Assembly (NCBI GenBank): GCA_018608705.1
Contig: JABAZD010000028.1
Location: 1-64,000, forward strand
Source of the DNA: Flavobacteriaceae bacterium
GTDB lineage: Bacteria; Bacteroidota; Bacteroidia; Flavobacteriales; Flavobacteriaceae
DNA length: 64,000 bases
Reading direction: 5' to 3'
The notes under the pieces are model-generated. The model saw only the letters and a program-made list of their open reading frames with translations. It was not told the DNA's origin and did not search any database. A program made the translations under genes and the position numbers. This document shows positions 17,844 through 26,857 of this stretch, in pieces. Numbering within the stretch: the first letter of the stretch is position 1; every line of letters starts with the position of its first letter.

Positions 17844-18389
17844 ATGAAGTTTTATATTTTGCCTGTCTTAATACTGTTTTCATCTTTGAATTTAGTATCT
17901 CAATCGATTAATTGGGTTACTATGGACAAAGCTTTGGAGTTACAAAAAAATACACCCAAAAATATAATGATAGATATTTATACGACCTGGTGTGGTCCTT
18001 GTAAAATGCTTGATAAAAATACCTTTACTAACAAAGATCTAATTACTTTTGTTAATGCAAATTATTACGCAGTTAAGTTTAATGCTGAAGGCAATGAATC
18101 AGTAAATTATAAAAATCGACTGTTTGAAAATCCAAACTATGATCCAGCCAAAGCAAAGCGTAGAAATAGTGCACATCAATTCTCTCAATATTTGGGAGTT
18201 AGGGCTTACCCAACCATAGTTTTTTTGGATGATAACGCAGAATTAATTGCACCAATTCCAGGCTACCAAACCGTCCAAAAAATTGAGATATATCTTCAAC
18301 TATTTAAAGATCAAACGTATAAAGATATTAACAGTCAAGAGGCGTTTAATACTTATTATAAAAGCTTCAAACCTACGTTCACTTTATAA
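17844..18389 (+). CDS. Secreted thioredoxin-fold protein
   Basis: 181 aa with signal peptide MKFYILPVLILFSSLNLVSQS. The redox motif is TTWCGPCKM (Cys50, Cys53), followed by NANYYAVKFNAEGN and a cis-Pro segment AYPTIVF, which is the thioredoxin fold. It probably acts as a periplasmic thiol oxidoreductase. It follows the POT genes by 38 bases in the same direction, likely the last gene of that operon. The 18247-18447 frame is a shadow. Confidence 0.85.
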   Translation: MKFYILPVLILFSSLNLVSQSINWVTMDKALELQKNTPKNIMIDIYTTWCGPCKMLDKNTFTNKDLITFVNANYYAVKFNAEGNESVNYKNRLFENPNYDPAKAKRRNSAHQFSQYLGVRAYPTIVFLDDNAELIAPIPGYQTVQKIEIYLQLFKDQTYKDINSQEAFNTYYKSFKPTFTL

Positions 18390-18484
18390 CAAGCTGCAAA
18401 GCAAATATTACCTATTAAATTATTTTGTTAAACACAACCTTAAATGATTAACGCAGTTTTTAGAATATTGCTGTAAAGAGGTAT

Positions 18485-19597
18485 TTATTTTAAAGAATTA
18501 TATATTAGTTTAGCCACTTTTTGACTAGCGCCCTGTCCTCCTAATTTAGTTTCCAGTTCATGATAGTCCATAAATTGTTCCTCACGTCTTTTCCCATTTA
18601 AAATAGAGTTTAACTCTTTTGTTAGTTGTTTTGTGTTAAAAGCTCCTTGAATTAGTTCTGTAACTACTTCTTTATCAAGAATTAAATTTACTAACGAAAT
18701 ATATTTTAATTTGACCAACCGTTTTCCGATCTCGTATGAGATCCAACTAGTCTTGTAGCATACGACTTCAGGAACTTTAAACAATGCAGTTTCTAAAGTC
18801 GCAGTTCCAGATGTTACTACTGCAGCATGCGCCACACTTAATAAGTCATAAGTATTATTTTCAACAAAATAAACATTTTTATTTTTTATGAATGAACTGT
18901 AAAATATAGGGTCTTGGCTTGGAGCACCAGCAATCACAAATTGATAATCTGTGAAACTTTTTACTACACTTATCATTACTGAAAGCATTTTATTTATCTC
19001 TTGTTTTCGACTTCCTGGAAGTAAGGCAATAATAGGTTTTTGATTAAGTCCGTGAGTCTTTCTAAATAAAATTTCATTAGTAGGTTTTCTATCTGCAATA
19101 GCGTCAATAAGTGGGTGTCCTACAAAGTTTACTGGCATAGAGTGATTGATTTCATAATAGCCTTTTTCAAATGGTAGGATAACATACATTTTGTCAACAT
19201 CACGTTTGATAGCACTGATCCTGCTTTCTTTCCAGGCCCATATTTGTGGAGAAATATAATAATGAGTGTTTATGCTCTCTTTTTTTGCCCATTTTGCAAT
19301 ACGTAAATTAAACCCAGGATAGTCAATAAAAATCAAACAGTTTGGCTTAAATTTTTTAATATCTGCTTTGCAAAACTTTAGATTTCTTGATATGGTTCTA
19401 ATGTTCATAACCACTTCAAAAAAGCCCATAAATGCTAGATCTTTATAATGCTTTACTAGTTGACCGTCAATATTTTCCATTAATTCACCACCCCAAAACC
19501 TAAACTCTGCTTTAGAATCAATATTTTTTAAAGCTTTCATCATATTTGCAGCATGCAAATCTCCAGAGGCCTCACCAGCTATGATGTAATATTTCAT
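18485..19597 (-). CDS. lpxB: Lipid-A-disaccharide synthase
   Basis: Condenses UDP-2,3-diacylglucosamine with lipid X to make the lipid A disaccharide at the inner membrane. Recognised by AGEASGDLHAANMMKAL (7-23), FIDYPGFNLRIAKWAK, YYISPQIWAWKESRI, ALLPGSRKQEI and VVTSGTATLETALF. 370 aa is the usual length. It is the third gene of a surE - small membrane protein - lpxB group, a common order in flavobacteria. Confidence 0.95.
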   Translation of the reverse strand: MKYYIIAGEASGDLHAANMMKALKNIDSKAEFRFWGGELMENIDGQLVKHYKDLAFMGFFEVVMNIRTISRNLKFCKADIKKFKPNCLIFIDYPGFNLRIAKWAKKESINTHYYISPQIWAWKESRISAIKRDVDKMYVILPFEKGYYEINHSMPVNFVGHPLIDAIADRKPTNEILFRKTHGLNQKPIIALLPGSRKQEINKMLSVMISVVKSFTDYQFVIAGAPSQDPIFYSSFIKNKNVYFVENNTYDLLSVAHAAVVTSGTATLETALFKVPEVVCYKTSWISYEIGKRLVKLKYISLVNLILDKEVVTELIQGAFNTKQLTKELNSILNGKRREEQFMDYHELETKLGGQGASQKVAKLIYNSLK

Positions 19598-19891
19598 TTA
19601 TAGTTTAGTTATAAAGGTTCCGACTGCAATTAAAATAGTAGCAATTAAAATTCCAGCTGCATGACTATCTTTTTGTTTTCTAATAAAATAAAAGAAACAA
19701 ATCAAATTTAAAATAGCCCCTAAGCTAATTAATTTTCCTATGAAGTTTTCTAATACAGCAGCCTCAAAAACTTGCAATACACTTTCTGAACGTCCGGCCA
19801 TCTTTGCTGTTAATAAGCCAACAATAAGCAATCCTATTGTATTTGAAACTAACCCAATTATTATACCTGTAATTATCGATTTTTTATCCAT
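19598..19891 (-). CDS. Small membrane protein between surE and lpxB
   Basis: 97 aa with three hydrophobic helices (IITGIIIGLVSNTIGLLIVGLL, LISLGAILNLICFFYFI, AAGILIATILIAVGTFI). It overlaps surE by 8 bases and abuts lpxB with no gap, so all three are translated from one message. No family name recognised. The placement hints at an accessory role in lipid or envelope metabolism, but that is only inference. Confidence 0.75.
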   Translation of the reverse strand: MDKKSIITGIIIGLVSNTIGLLIVGLLTAKMAGRSESVLQVFEAAVLENFIGKLISLGAILNLICFFYFIRKQKDSHAAGILIATILIAVGTFITKL

Positions 19892-20660
19892 TGAAAGACC
19901 AGTTGTTTAGTTCTTCTATGTAGTGGTGAGCAGTCAGATCATATTGTACAGGAACTACTGAAATATATCCATTTTCAAGAGCCCATTCATCAGTGTCTTC
20001 TCCATTATCCAAATTGTTAAATTCTCCAGTGAGCCAGTAGTAGTCCCTTCCAAGTGGAGTTTGACGTTTGTCAAACTTTTCTATCCAATTAGCATTAGCT
20101 TGTCTACAAACTCTAACACCCTTAATGTCATTTTCTAAAAGTTTTGGGAAGTTAACATTTAAAATAACTCCTTTTTGTAAACCTTGATTTAACACCTGAT
20201 TTGTGATAGTTTTAATGAAGGATTCTATTTGACTAAAATCAGCCTCCCAGTGATAATTTAATAGTGAAAAACCAATGGATGGAATACCTTCCATCCCTGC
20301 CTCAATAGCTGCACTCATAGTGCCTGAATAAACAATGTTAATAGATGAGTTAGATCCGTGATTAATACCAGAAACACATAAGTCTGGCTTACGGTCTAAA
20401 AGCTCATGGATGGCCAGTTTTACACAGTCTGCAGGAGTTCCTGAGGTACTATATTCTTTTTGTGGACCTCCATCAATTTGCTCTTTCTTACAATAAAGAG
20501 TGTCATTGATAGTGATGGCATGGCCCATAGCACTTTGAGGACTGTCAGGCGCAACAACGATGACTTCTCCAATTGTATTCATGACTTTGATTAGAGTACG
20601 AAGACCTGGTGCTGTGATTCCGTCGTCATTCGTTACTAAAATTAAAGGTCTTTTTGTCAT
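19884..20660 (-). CDS. surE: 5'/3'-nucleotidase SurE
   Basis: Metal-dependent nucleoside monophosphatase. The metal-binding N-terminus ILVTNDDGITAPG (Asp12, Asp13), the loop SPQSAMGHAIT and SGINHGSNSS are all present. I start at ATG 20660 (MTKRPLILVTNDDG, 258 aa) because the track's 20693 start adds 11 residues absent from the family and reaches the promoter box. First gene of the surE-lpxB group. Confidence 0.95.
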   Translation of the reverse strand: MTKRPLILVTNDDGITAPGLRTLIKVMNTIGEVIVVAPDSPQSAMGHAITINDTLYCKKEQIDGGPQKEYSTSGTPADCVKLAIHELLDRKPDLCVSGINHGSNSSINIVYSGTMSAAIEAGMEGIPSIGFSLLNYHWEADFSQIESFIKTITNQVLNQGLQKGVILNVNFPKLLENDIKGVRVCRQANANWIEKFDKRQTPLGRDYYWLTGEFNNLDNGEDTDEWALENGYISVVPVQYDLTAHHYIEELNNWSFNG

Positions 20661-20682
20661 TTCAAATTTATTACTGTTATAA

Positions 20683-20690
20683 CAAAAATA
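20683..20690 (-). promoter_or_regulatory. Candidate -7 box of the surE operon
   Basis: TATTTTTG on the minus strand, 22 bases before the surE start, fits TAnnTTTG. No clear -33 partner. Confidence 0.45.
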
Positions 20691-20812
20691 CACAAATTGT
20701 TCCTTATTTTGAGATTAAACCAGCTTTAACAAAAAATTATTACTAATAGATTACTTTGGCATTATTTTTTCATTTATTTTAGAATATTATAATATACAAT
20801 CCTTTTTGTTAT

Positions 20813-22942
20813 ATGAAACGAAATTTTAATGTTCTACTAGTGACTCTACTCATTGCATTTGCATCCTGTAGTTTCACCTCTAAATCCTTTGATGACCCAG
20901 ATAAGGATAAGCTATTAATGAAATTAATTACTTATTTGTTAGAAGAAGGCCATTTTCAGCCTAAAGAAATAAATGATGATTTATCTCAGGCTGTTTATAC
21001 AAGTTTTTTAGATCAAATTGATCCATTTAAAAATTATTTTTTAAAATCAGATATTGATGAGTTTGAAGAATTTAAAACAGAGTTAGATAATCAAATTTTA
21101 GCACATGATGTAAGTTTTTTTAATTTAGTTTATGACCGGTTTCTGATTAGATTTGAAGATTCTAGAGATATGTATTCTAAGGTTTTAGAGCTGCCCTTTG
21201 ATTTCAGTTTACAAGAAGTTTATTCAACTGACTATGAAAACAATTCTTATGTTAATTCAAAATCAGATATGTTTGAGAGGTGGAGAAAACAATTAAAGTT
21301 CTACACAATTTCTAATTATTATGATTTAATAACGGCCGATAAAAAATCACAGGAAGCAGATGAAAATTTTAAATCAAGGCCGCGCTCCCAAATTGAAATT
21401 GAAGCTAGAGAATCCATTTTAAAAACAATGACTGAAAATTTTTCTGTTCTAGAAGATATCAGAAGACAAGATTGGTTATCGGTATACATCAACGCCATAG
21501 CTGTGGAATTTGACCCTCATACTTTCTATTTTGCTCCAAGTGACAAGGACAGGTTTGATGCACAAATGACAGGCAAGTATGAGGGTATAGGTGCCCGTCT
21601 ACAAAAGCGTATGGATGAGATTACTATCACTGAACTTATTTCTGGAGGCTCTGCTTGGCGTCAAGACAAGTTAGAAGTAGGAGATGCCATTATAAAAGTA
21701 AGGCAGGAGGATGAACAAGAAGCTATCAGTGTTATTGGTATGCGATTAGATGATGCTGTCAAGCTAATTAAGGGTCCAAAAGGATCAAATGTAATTCTTA
21801 CATTAAAAAAAGTTGATGGTACAATTGAAGATTTAAGTATTCCAAGGGATGAAATCTTACTAGAAGAAACCTATGCGAAGTCTACCAAAGTAGTTAAAAA
21901 TGGAGTCACATTTGGTGTAATTAACCTTCCTAAATTTTATATTGATTTTCAAGATTCAAACAGTAGAAATGCAGCTACTGATGTAAAAAAGGAAATTGAA
22001 CTTTTAAAAGCTGAAGGTATGGAGGGTTTAGTTTTAGATTTAAGAAATAATGGTGGAGGTTCTTTAAAAACAGTTGTAGATATAGGAGGCCTTTTTATTG
22101 ATCAAGGACCTATAGTTCAGGTTCGTTCAACGGGTAACAACAAAGAGGTTTTAGAAGATAAACAACGTGGAATTGAATGGGATGGACCACTTGTTATTTT
22201 GGTAAACGAATTATCTGCTTCTGCTTCCGAAATCTTAGCTGCAGCCATGCAAGACTACAAGCGGGCTATTGTTATTGGAAGTAAACAAACGTATGGTAAG
22301 GGTACTGTTCAAAATATTATTGATTTAAACCGGATGATCAAAGCAAATACAAATGGAGATATGGGGGCATTTAAGTTTACTACCCAAAAATATTATAGAA
22401 TTAATGGTGGGTCTACACAACTTGAAGGAGTGAAAAGTGATATCATTGTCCCAGGACGTTTTAGTTATATGGAAATGGGAGAGAAGGAACAAGATAACCC
22501 ATTAGAATGGGATGAAATCGAACCTGCTAATTATCAGACTTGGGAAAGTTCTCTTAATTACAAAACTACAATTGAAAATAGCTATACTCGTTTGAACTTA
22601 AGTGACGAAATAAAATTAATAGACGATAATGCGCGTTGGATTAAATCCGTAAGAGATCAAGAAGTTTATCAGCTTAATTATGAAAAATATTCAGAGAATA
22701 TTAATTTAAATGAGAAAGAGTCTAAGCGGTTCGATCAATTGTTAGATTATCAAACAGATCTCACATTTGAACCTTTATCATATGAATTACCAAAAATGAA
22801 ACAAGACTCTATTTTTAAAATTAACAGAAATAGGTGGCATAAAAACCTTTCGAAGGACATCTACATGGAAGAGGCTCTAAATGTTTTAAATGATTTGAAT
22901 ATTTCCTACAATAATGAGAATACCGCACAAGTCAAAAAATAA
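20813..22942 (+). CDS. C-terminal (tail-specific) processing peptidase, S41A
   Basis: 709 aa. A lipoprotein-like N-terminus (LLIAFASC, Cys19) is followed by a helical N domain, a PDZ domain (about 240-345; GKYEGIGARLQKRMDEITITELISGGSAW), the protease core and a C-terminal DUF3340-type region. The Ser/Lys dyad is the middle Ser of LSASASEI (Ser470) and Lys496 in TYGKGTVQ. Architecture matches E. coli Prc, which trims periplasmic proteins and regulates cell-wall hydrolases. Next gene follows after 6 bases. Confidence 0.93.
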   Translation: MKRNFNVLLVTLLIAFASCSFTSKSFDDPDKDKLLMKLITYLLEEGHFQPKEINDDLSQAVYTSFLDQIDPFKNYFLKSDIDEFEEFKTELDNQILAHDVSFFNLVYDRFLIRFEDSRDMYSKVLELPFDFSLQEVYSTDYENNSYVNSKSDMFERWRKQLKFYTISNYYDLITADKKSQEADENFKSRPRSQIEIEARESILKTMTENFSVLEDIRRQDWLSVYINAIAVEFDPHTFYFAPSDKDRFDAQMTGKYEGIGARLQKRMDEITITELISGGSAWRQDKLEVGDAIIKVRQEDEQEAISVIGMRLDDAVKLIKGPKGSNVILTLKKVDGTIEDLSIPRDEILLEETYAKSTKVVKNGVTFGVINLPKFYIDFQDSNSRNAATDVKKEIELLKAEGMEGLVLDLRNNGGGSLKTVVDIGGLFIDQGPIVQVRSTGNNKEVLEDKQRGIEWDGPLVILVNELSASASEILAAAMQDYKRAIVIGSKQTYGKGTVQNIIDLNRMIKANTNGDMGAFKFTTQKYYRINGGSTQLEGVKSDIIVPGRFSYMEMGEKEQDNPLEWDEIEPANYQTWESSLNYKTTIENSYTRLNLSDEIKLIDDNARWIKSVRDQEVYQLNYEKYSENINLNEKESKRFDQLLDYQTDLTFEPLSYELPKMKQDSIFKINRNRWHKNLSKDIYMEEALNVLNDLNISYNNENTAQVKK

Positions 22943-22948
22943 TTATTG

Positions 22949-24034
22949 ATGCAAAAGAAAGGACTAACGAATTTGGCATTTCATAAATTCAAAAGAAGTT
23001 TCTGGGGAGTTATTAGTTTTTGTTTCATTTCATTTGTTGGTTTTATCTCTCTTTTCGCATATGTTATAGCTCCTGACTCCTCTCAGTATTCAAATCAAAT
23101 GCATTTGTCAATTCATTCAAAAGCACCTGGTTTTACTGTTAAAATGTTAGTCATCCCCAATTCATTAGATAACAACCAAAATTTAATGGATCGATTATTT
23201 TTTGGAAATTTGAACCCTCCAAAAGAAATCCCAATTTCATCTTACAGATTTGATGGTGACAATATTTATTATTCTGATTATTCCTCAATTGGGCTTAATG
23301 GTATAGAAAAGTCAATTAAATTATTAGATGAGTCTAACTCATTAAATGCTTTTATAACAAATAGAACTTTTTATTTTGGAACCGATAAGTATGGCCGCGA
23401 TCTTTTAAGTCGAGTTTTGGTAGGTGCGAGGATTTCATTTTCAATAGGATTTATTGCAGTATTAATATCTCTTTTAATCGGGCTCGTTTTGGGAAGTTTG
23501 GCAGGTTATTTTGGAGGTAAATGGGATACGGTTATTATGTGGATAATTAATGTAACGTGGTCTATTCCTACCTTACTTTTAGTAATTGCAATAACTCTTG
23601 CTTTGGGTAAAGGTTTCTGGCAAGTATTTATAGCAGTTGGGTTGACTATGTGGGTTGAAGTTGCTAGAATAGTAAGAGGTCAAGTGATGAGTGTCAAAGA
23701 AATGCAATATGTTACAGCTGCTCGTGCTTTGGGCTTTACAGATTTTAGAATTATTACTAAACATATTTTACCAAATATTTTAGCTCCTATAATTGTTATT
23801 TCTGCTGCAAATTTTGCTGCTGCGATTCTTATTGAAAGTGGTCTAAGTTTTTTGGGAATTGGAGCTCAGCCACCAATGTCCAGCTGGGGGGCAATGATCA
23901 AGGATCATTATAACTACATAATATTAGGCAAGCCATATTTAGCTCTTATTCCAGGGTTTTGTATTATGAGCTTGGTTATGGCTTTTATGCTAATTGGTAA
24001 TACTTTACGGGATGCTTTGGACGTTAAGGTTTAG
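22949..24034 (+). CDS. ABC transporter permease (DppC/OppC type)
   Basis: 361 aa. I use ATG 22949; the track counts the TTG just before it. One N-terminal helix is followed by an unusually long periplasmic segment (about residues 40-130), then FGTDKYGRDLLSRVLVGAR and four or five helices with the permease EAA-type loop (AARALGFTDFRIITKHILPNILAPIIV). This is the inner-membrane subunit of a peptide or nickel type importer, but no ATPase, partner permease or binding protein is nearby. It overlaps the convergent DUF4136 gene by 11 bases. Confidence 0.88.
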   Translation: MQKKGLTNLAFHKFKRSFWGVISFCFISFVGFISLFAYVIAPDSSQYSNQMHLSIHSKAPGFTVKMLVIPNSLDNNQNLMDRLFFGNLNPPKEIPISSYRFDGDNIYYSDYSSIGLNGIEKSIKLLDESNSLNAFITNRTFYFGTDKYGRDLLSRVLVGARISFSIGFIAVLISLLIGLVLGSLAGYFGGKWDTVIMWIINVTWSIPTLLLVIAITLALGKGFWQVFIAVGLTMWVEVARIVRGQVMSVKEMQYVTAARALGFTDFRIITKHILPNILAPIIVISAANFAAAILIESGLSFLGIGAQPPMSSWGAMIKDHYNYIILGKPYLALIPGFCIMSLVMAFMLIGNTLRDALDVKV

Positions 24035-24566
24035 CTACTATTTTTGGAGGGTATTTTGCTAAAATTGTAGATACAAATTCATTAATAGTTTTGTCTTTTT
24101 GATCAACATCTGAGGACAAATATCCTTTTCCAACGCCTTGCCAGAAAAGTTGTTTAGTTTTGTTATCTATTAAATCAATATACAGTATTCCTTTAGTTGA
24201 GTTTGACACAGTAGTTCGTGTTCCATTATAAAAGCCCCAGCCCCAACCCATTCCATAACCAAAATTGCCAAAACTATTGTTAAAGATATTTACCTCCTGA
24301 TTTTCCTTAGTAAAAAAGTTAACAATCATATCTGGTTTTTCGGATTTTGTAAAACCTTTTTCGAGGAGTGTTTTCTCAATGGACCTCAAGATTCTACGTT
24401 TATCCAAATCATTAATTTTAGCACGATCAATGCCTTCTTTTAAAAACCCGTAAGTTTTGTAAGTATTAAAGGAAACAGATTTGTCGTAATCAACTGCTAC
24501 TTTCACAGGCTGACAAGCGCTTAATAATAATACAAATACAAATAAAGAAATAATTTTGTTTTTCAT
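24024..24566 (-). CDS. DUF4136 lipoprotein
   Basis: 180 aa. Lipobox LLLSAC with lipid Cys18, then the DUF4136 pattern (VAVDYDKSVSFNTYKTYGF, EKPDMIVNFFTKENQEVNI, a Gly-rich YGMGWGWGFYNG and GILYIDLIDNKTKQLFWQGVGKGYL). Probably an outer-membrane or periplasmic lipoprotein of unknown role. It lies 3 bases after hutU and is likely cotranscribed with it, but no functional link is known. Confidence 0.88.
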   Translation of the reverse strand: MKNKIISLFVFVLLLSACQPVKVAVDYDKSVSFNTYKTYGFLKEGIDRAKINDLDKRRILRSIEKTLLEKGFTKSEKPDMIVNFFTKENQEVNIFNNSFGNFGYGMGWGWGFYNGTRTTVSNSTKGILYIDLIDNKTKQLFWQGVGKGYLSSDVDQKDKTINEFVSTILAKYPPKIVAKP

Positions 24567-24569
24567 TTT

Positions 24570-26570
24570 CTAAAGTTTTTTTAAAATATTTTCATCAACA
24601 CAATTAGGTATGGTTACCTTCAATAGTGGCTCTAAATCCATTGCGCGTTTGATGGCAAATGTTGCTTCTTCATTACGAGCCCAATTTCTTCTTGCAATAC
24701 CATTATTTACATCCCAAAACAACATTGATTTTAACCTGCGTTTTGCCTCTTTACTACCGTCAAGAACCATGCCAAAGCCTCCATTTATAACCTCGCCCCA
24801 GCCAACACCACCTCCATTATGAATACTTACCCATGTTGCTCCTCTAAAGCTATCCCCTATAACGTTTTGAATAGCCATATCAGAAGTGTATTGCGAACCA
24901 TCGTAAATATTACTAGTTTCTCTATATGGTGAATCAGTCCCAGAAACATCATGGTGATCTCGTCCCAATATTATAGTACCTATTTCATTGTTTGCAATAG
25001 CATCATTAAAGGCTTCAGCAATTTTCATTCGACCTTCTGAATCTGCATATAAAATTCTAGCTTGAGAACCAACAACTAATTTATGATCTTGGGCTCCTTT
25101 TATCCATTTAATATTGTCGGTCATTTGTTGCTGAATTTCTTTAGGGGCTTCTTTTTTTAAATTTTCGAGTACTTTACAAGCGATCGAATCTGTTTTTTCT
25201 AGGTCTTTGCTAGAACCTGAAGCGCAAACCCATCTGAATGGACCAAAGCCATAATCAAAACACATAGGCCCCATAATATCTTGAACATAGCTTGGGTATT
25301 TAAAGTCCACTCCGTTTTCAGCCATGATATCAGCGCCTGCTCTAGAGGCTTCTAGCAAAAATGCGTTTCCATAATCAAAAAAATAGGTGCCTTTATCAGT
25401 ATGTTTTTGAACGATTTCAGCGTGCTTTCGTAAAGATTCCTCTACTTTTTCTTTAAATAGCTTAGGGTTTGAAACCATCAATTTATTGGCTTCTTTATAA
25501 CTCAATCCAACAGGGTAGTAGCCACCTGCCCACGGGTTATGTAGAGAGGTTTGATCACTTCCCAAGTCAACATGAATTTTAAAATCGTAAAAAGCTTCCC
25601 AAACATCTATGACATTTCCTAGGTAAGCAAGCGATATAATTTCTTTATTTATTTTTGCTTTTTGAACGCGCTCAACTAATGAATTTATATTGTAAAAAAC
25701 TTCATCTACCCATCCTTGAGAATGTCTAGTATTTAGCGCCTTTTCGTTAATTTCTGCACAAACAGTAATGCAGCCAGCAATATTTCCAGCTTTTGGTTGA
25801 GCACCACTCATCCCTCCAAGTCCAGCGGTCAAAAATATATTTCCAAGGGGTGCTTTATTTATTTTTCTAAATGCATTTAGTACTGTGATTGTAGTTCCAT
25901 GAACAATACCTTGTGGTCCAATATACATATAGCTTCCTGCAGTCATTTGTCCATATTGTGTAACCCCTAGAGCATTGAACCTTTCCCAGTCATCAGGTTT
26001 TGAATAGTTAGGAATCATCATGCCGTTAGTAACAACTACTCTTGGTGCTTCTTTGTGAGATGGAAACAGTCCCATTGGGTGGCCTGAATACATCACTAAG
26101 GTTTGAGAGTCTGTCATTTGGGCTAAATACTGCATTGTTAGTCGATATTGTGCCCAATTTGAAAAAACACTACCATTCCCACCATAAGTTATTAATTCAT
26201 GAGGGTGTTGTGCAATTGCATCATCTAAATTATTTTGGATCATTAACATAATAGCAGCTGCTTGTTTACTTTTAGCAGGGTAAGTATCAATTGGCCTTGC
26301 TGTTATTTTATGAGCTGGACGGTAGCGATACATGTAAATTCGGCCGTATGTTTCTAGTTCGTATTTGAATTCTTTTATAAGAACAGCATGGAGTTTTTTA
26401 TCAAAATATCTCAATGCATTTTTTAGAGCCAGTTTAGTTTCTTCTTTAGTTAAAATTATTTTCCTTTTGGGGGCATGGTTGTAGGCGTCATCGTAGGGCT
26501 GGCTAGGGGGTAGAGTGTTAGGAATTCCTTCTAAAATTTCCTCTTTAAATGTAATATTTATTGCGTTCAA
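24570..26570 (-). CDS. hutU: Urocanate hydratase, long form
   Basis: Second step of histidine degradation: hydrates urocanate to imidazolonepropionate using tightly bound NAD. Motifs include YSGHPMGLFPSHKEAPRVVVTNGMMIPNY, YIGPQGIVHGTT, the NAD-binding TAGLGGMSGAQPKA and HNGGGVGWGEVINGGFGMVLDG. 666 aa is about 100 longer than the classical enzyme, as in the Bacteroidota branch. The start is TTG, overlapping the DUF5522 stop as TTGA; no ATG exists near the expected N-terminus. No hutH, hutI or hutG is in the window. Confidence 0.93.
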   Translation of the reverse strand: MNAINITFKEEILEGIPNTLPPSQPYDDAYNHAPKRKIILTKEETKLALKNALRYFDKKLHAVLIKEFKYELETYGRIYMYRYRPAHKITARPIDTYPAKSKQAAAIMLMIQNNLDDAIAQHPHELITYGGNGSVFSNWAQYRLTMQYLAQMTDSQTLVMYSGHPMGLFPSHKEAPRVVVTNGMMIPNYSKPDDWERFNALGVTQYGQMTAGSYMYIGPQGIVHGTTITVLNAFRKINKAPLGNIFLTAGLGGMSGAQPKAGNIAGCITVCAEINEKALNTRHSQGWVDEVFYNINSLVERVQKAKINKEIISLAYLGNVIDVWEAFYDFKIHVDLGSDQTSLHNPWAGGYYPVGLSYKEANKLMVSNPKLFKEKVEESLRKHAEIVQKHTDKGTYFFDYGNAFLLEASRAGADIMAENGVDFKYPSYVQDIMGPMCFDYGFGPFRWVCASGSSKDLEKTDSIACKVLENLKKEAPKEIQQQMTDNIKWIKGAQDHKLVVGSQARILYADSEGRMKIAEAFNDAIANNEIGTIILGRDHHDVSGTDSPYRETSNIYDGSQYTSDMAIQNVIGDSFRGATWVSIHNGGGVGWGEVINGGFGMVLDGSKEAKRRLKSMLFWDVNNGIARRNWARNEEATFAIKRAMDLEPLLKVTIPNCVDENILKKL

Positions 26571-26737
26571 TTTGTTTGTTTTTGTGTATTTGTAAGTGGG
26601 TTATAGCCATACGGACAATGTTTGCACCCACTTTCACAACAATAGCCACGTTTTAGGTGGTATTGCTCAGTAAAACAACGATAGCCATCAGGAGTTAAAT
26701 AGTAATCGCCGTCTTCAATAGGGGTGTTTTTTTTCAT
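26567..26737 (-). CDS. DUF5522 small Cys-rich protein (missed by ORF track)
   Basis: 56 aa, below the track's size cut. The sequence carries the family signature: DGDYYLTPDGYRCFTEQYHLKRGYCC then ESGCKHCPYGY. Five cysteines (one in YRCF, then CC, C and CPYG) suggest metal binding or redox use, but no function is established. ATG at 26737; the TGA stop overlaps the TTG start of hutU, so the pair is coupled. Confidence 0.9.
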   Translation of the reverse strand: MKKNTPIEDGDYYLTPDGYRCFTEQYHLKRGYCCESGCKHCPYGYNPLTNTQKQTN

Positions 26738-26857
26738 GCTTAACAAAGATAATACAATATTTAGATAAATAGATTTTTATCATTTTTAAGCTTTAAGTTA
26801 TTCTAAGTGAGCAAATTCTTTAAAGTATTTAGTATTTTTACACATAAGACTTCGCTA

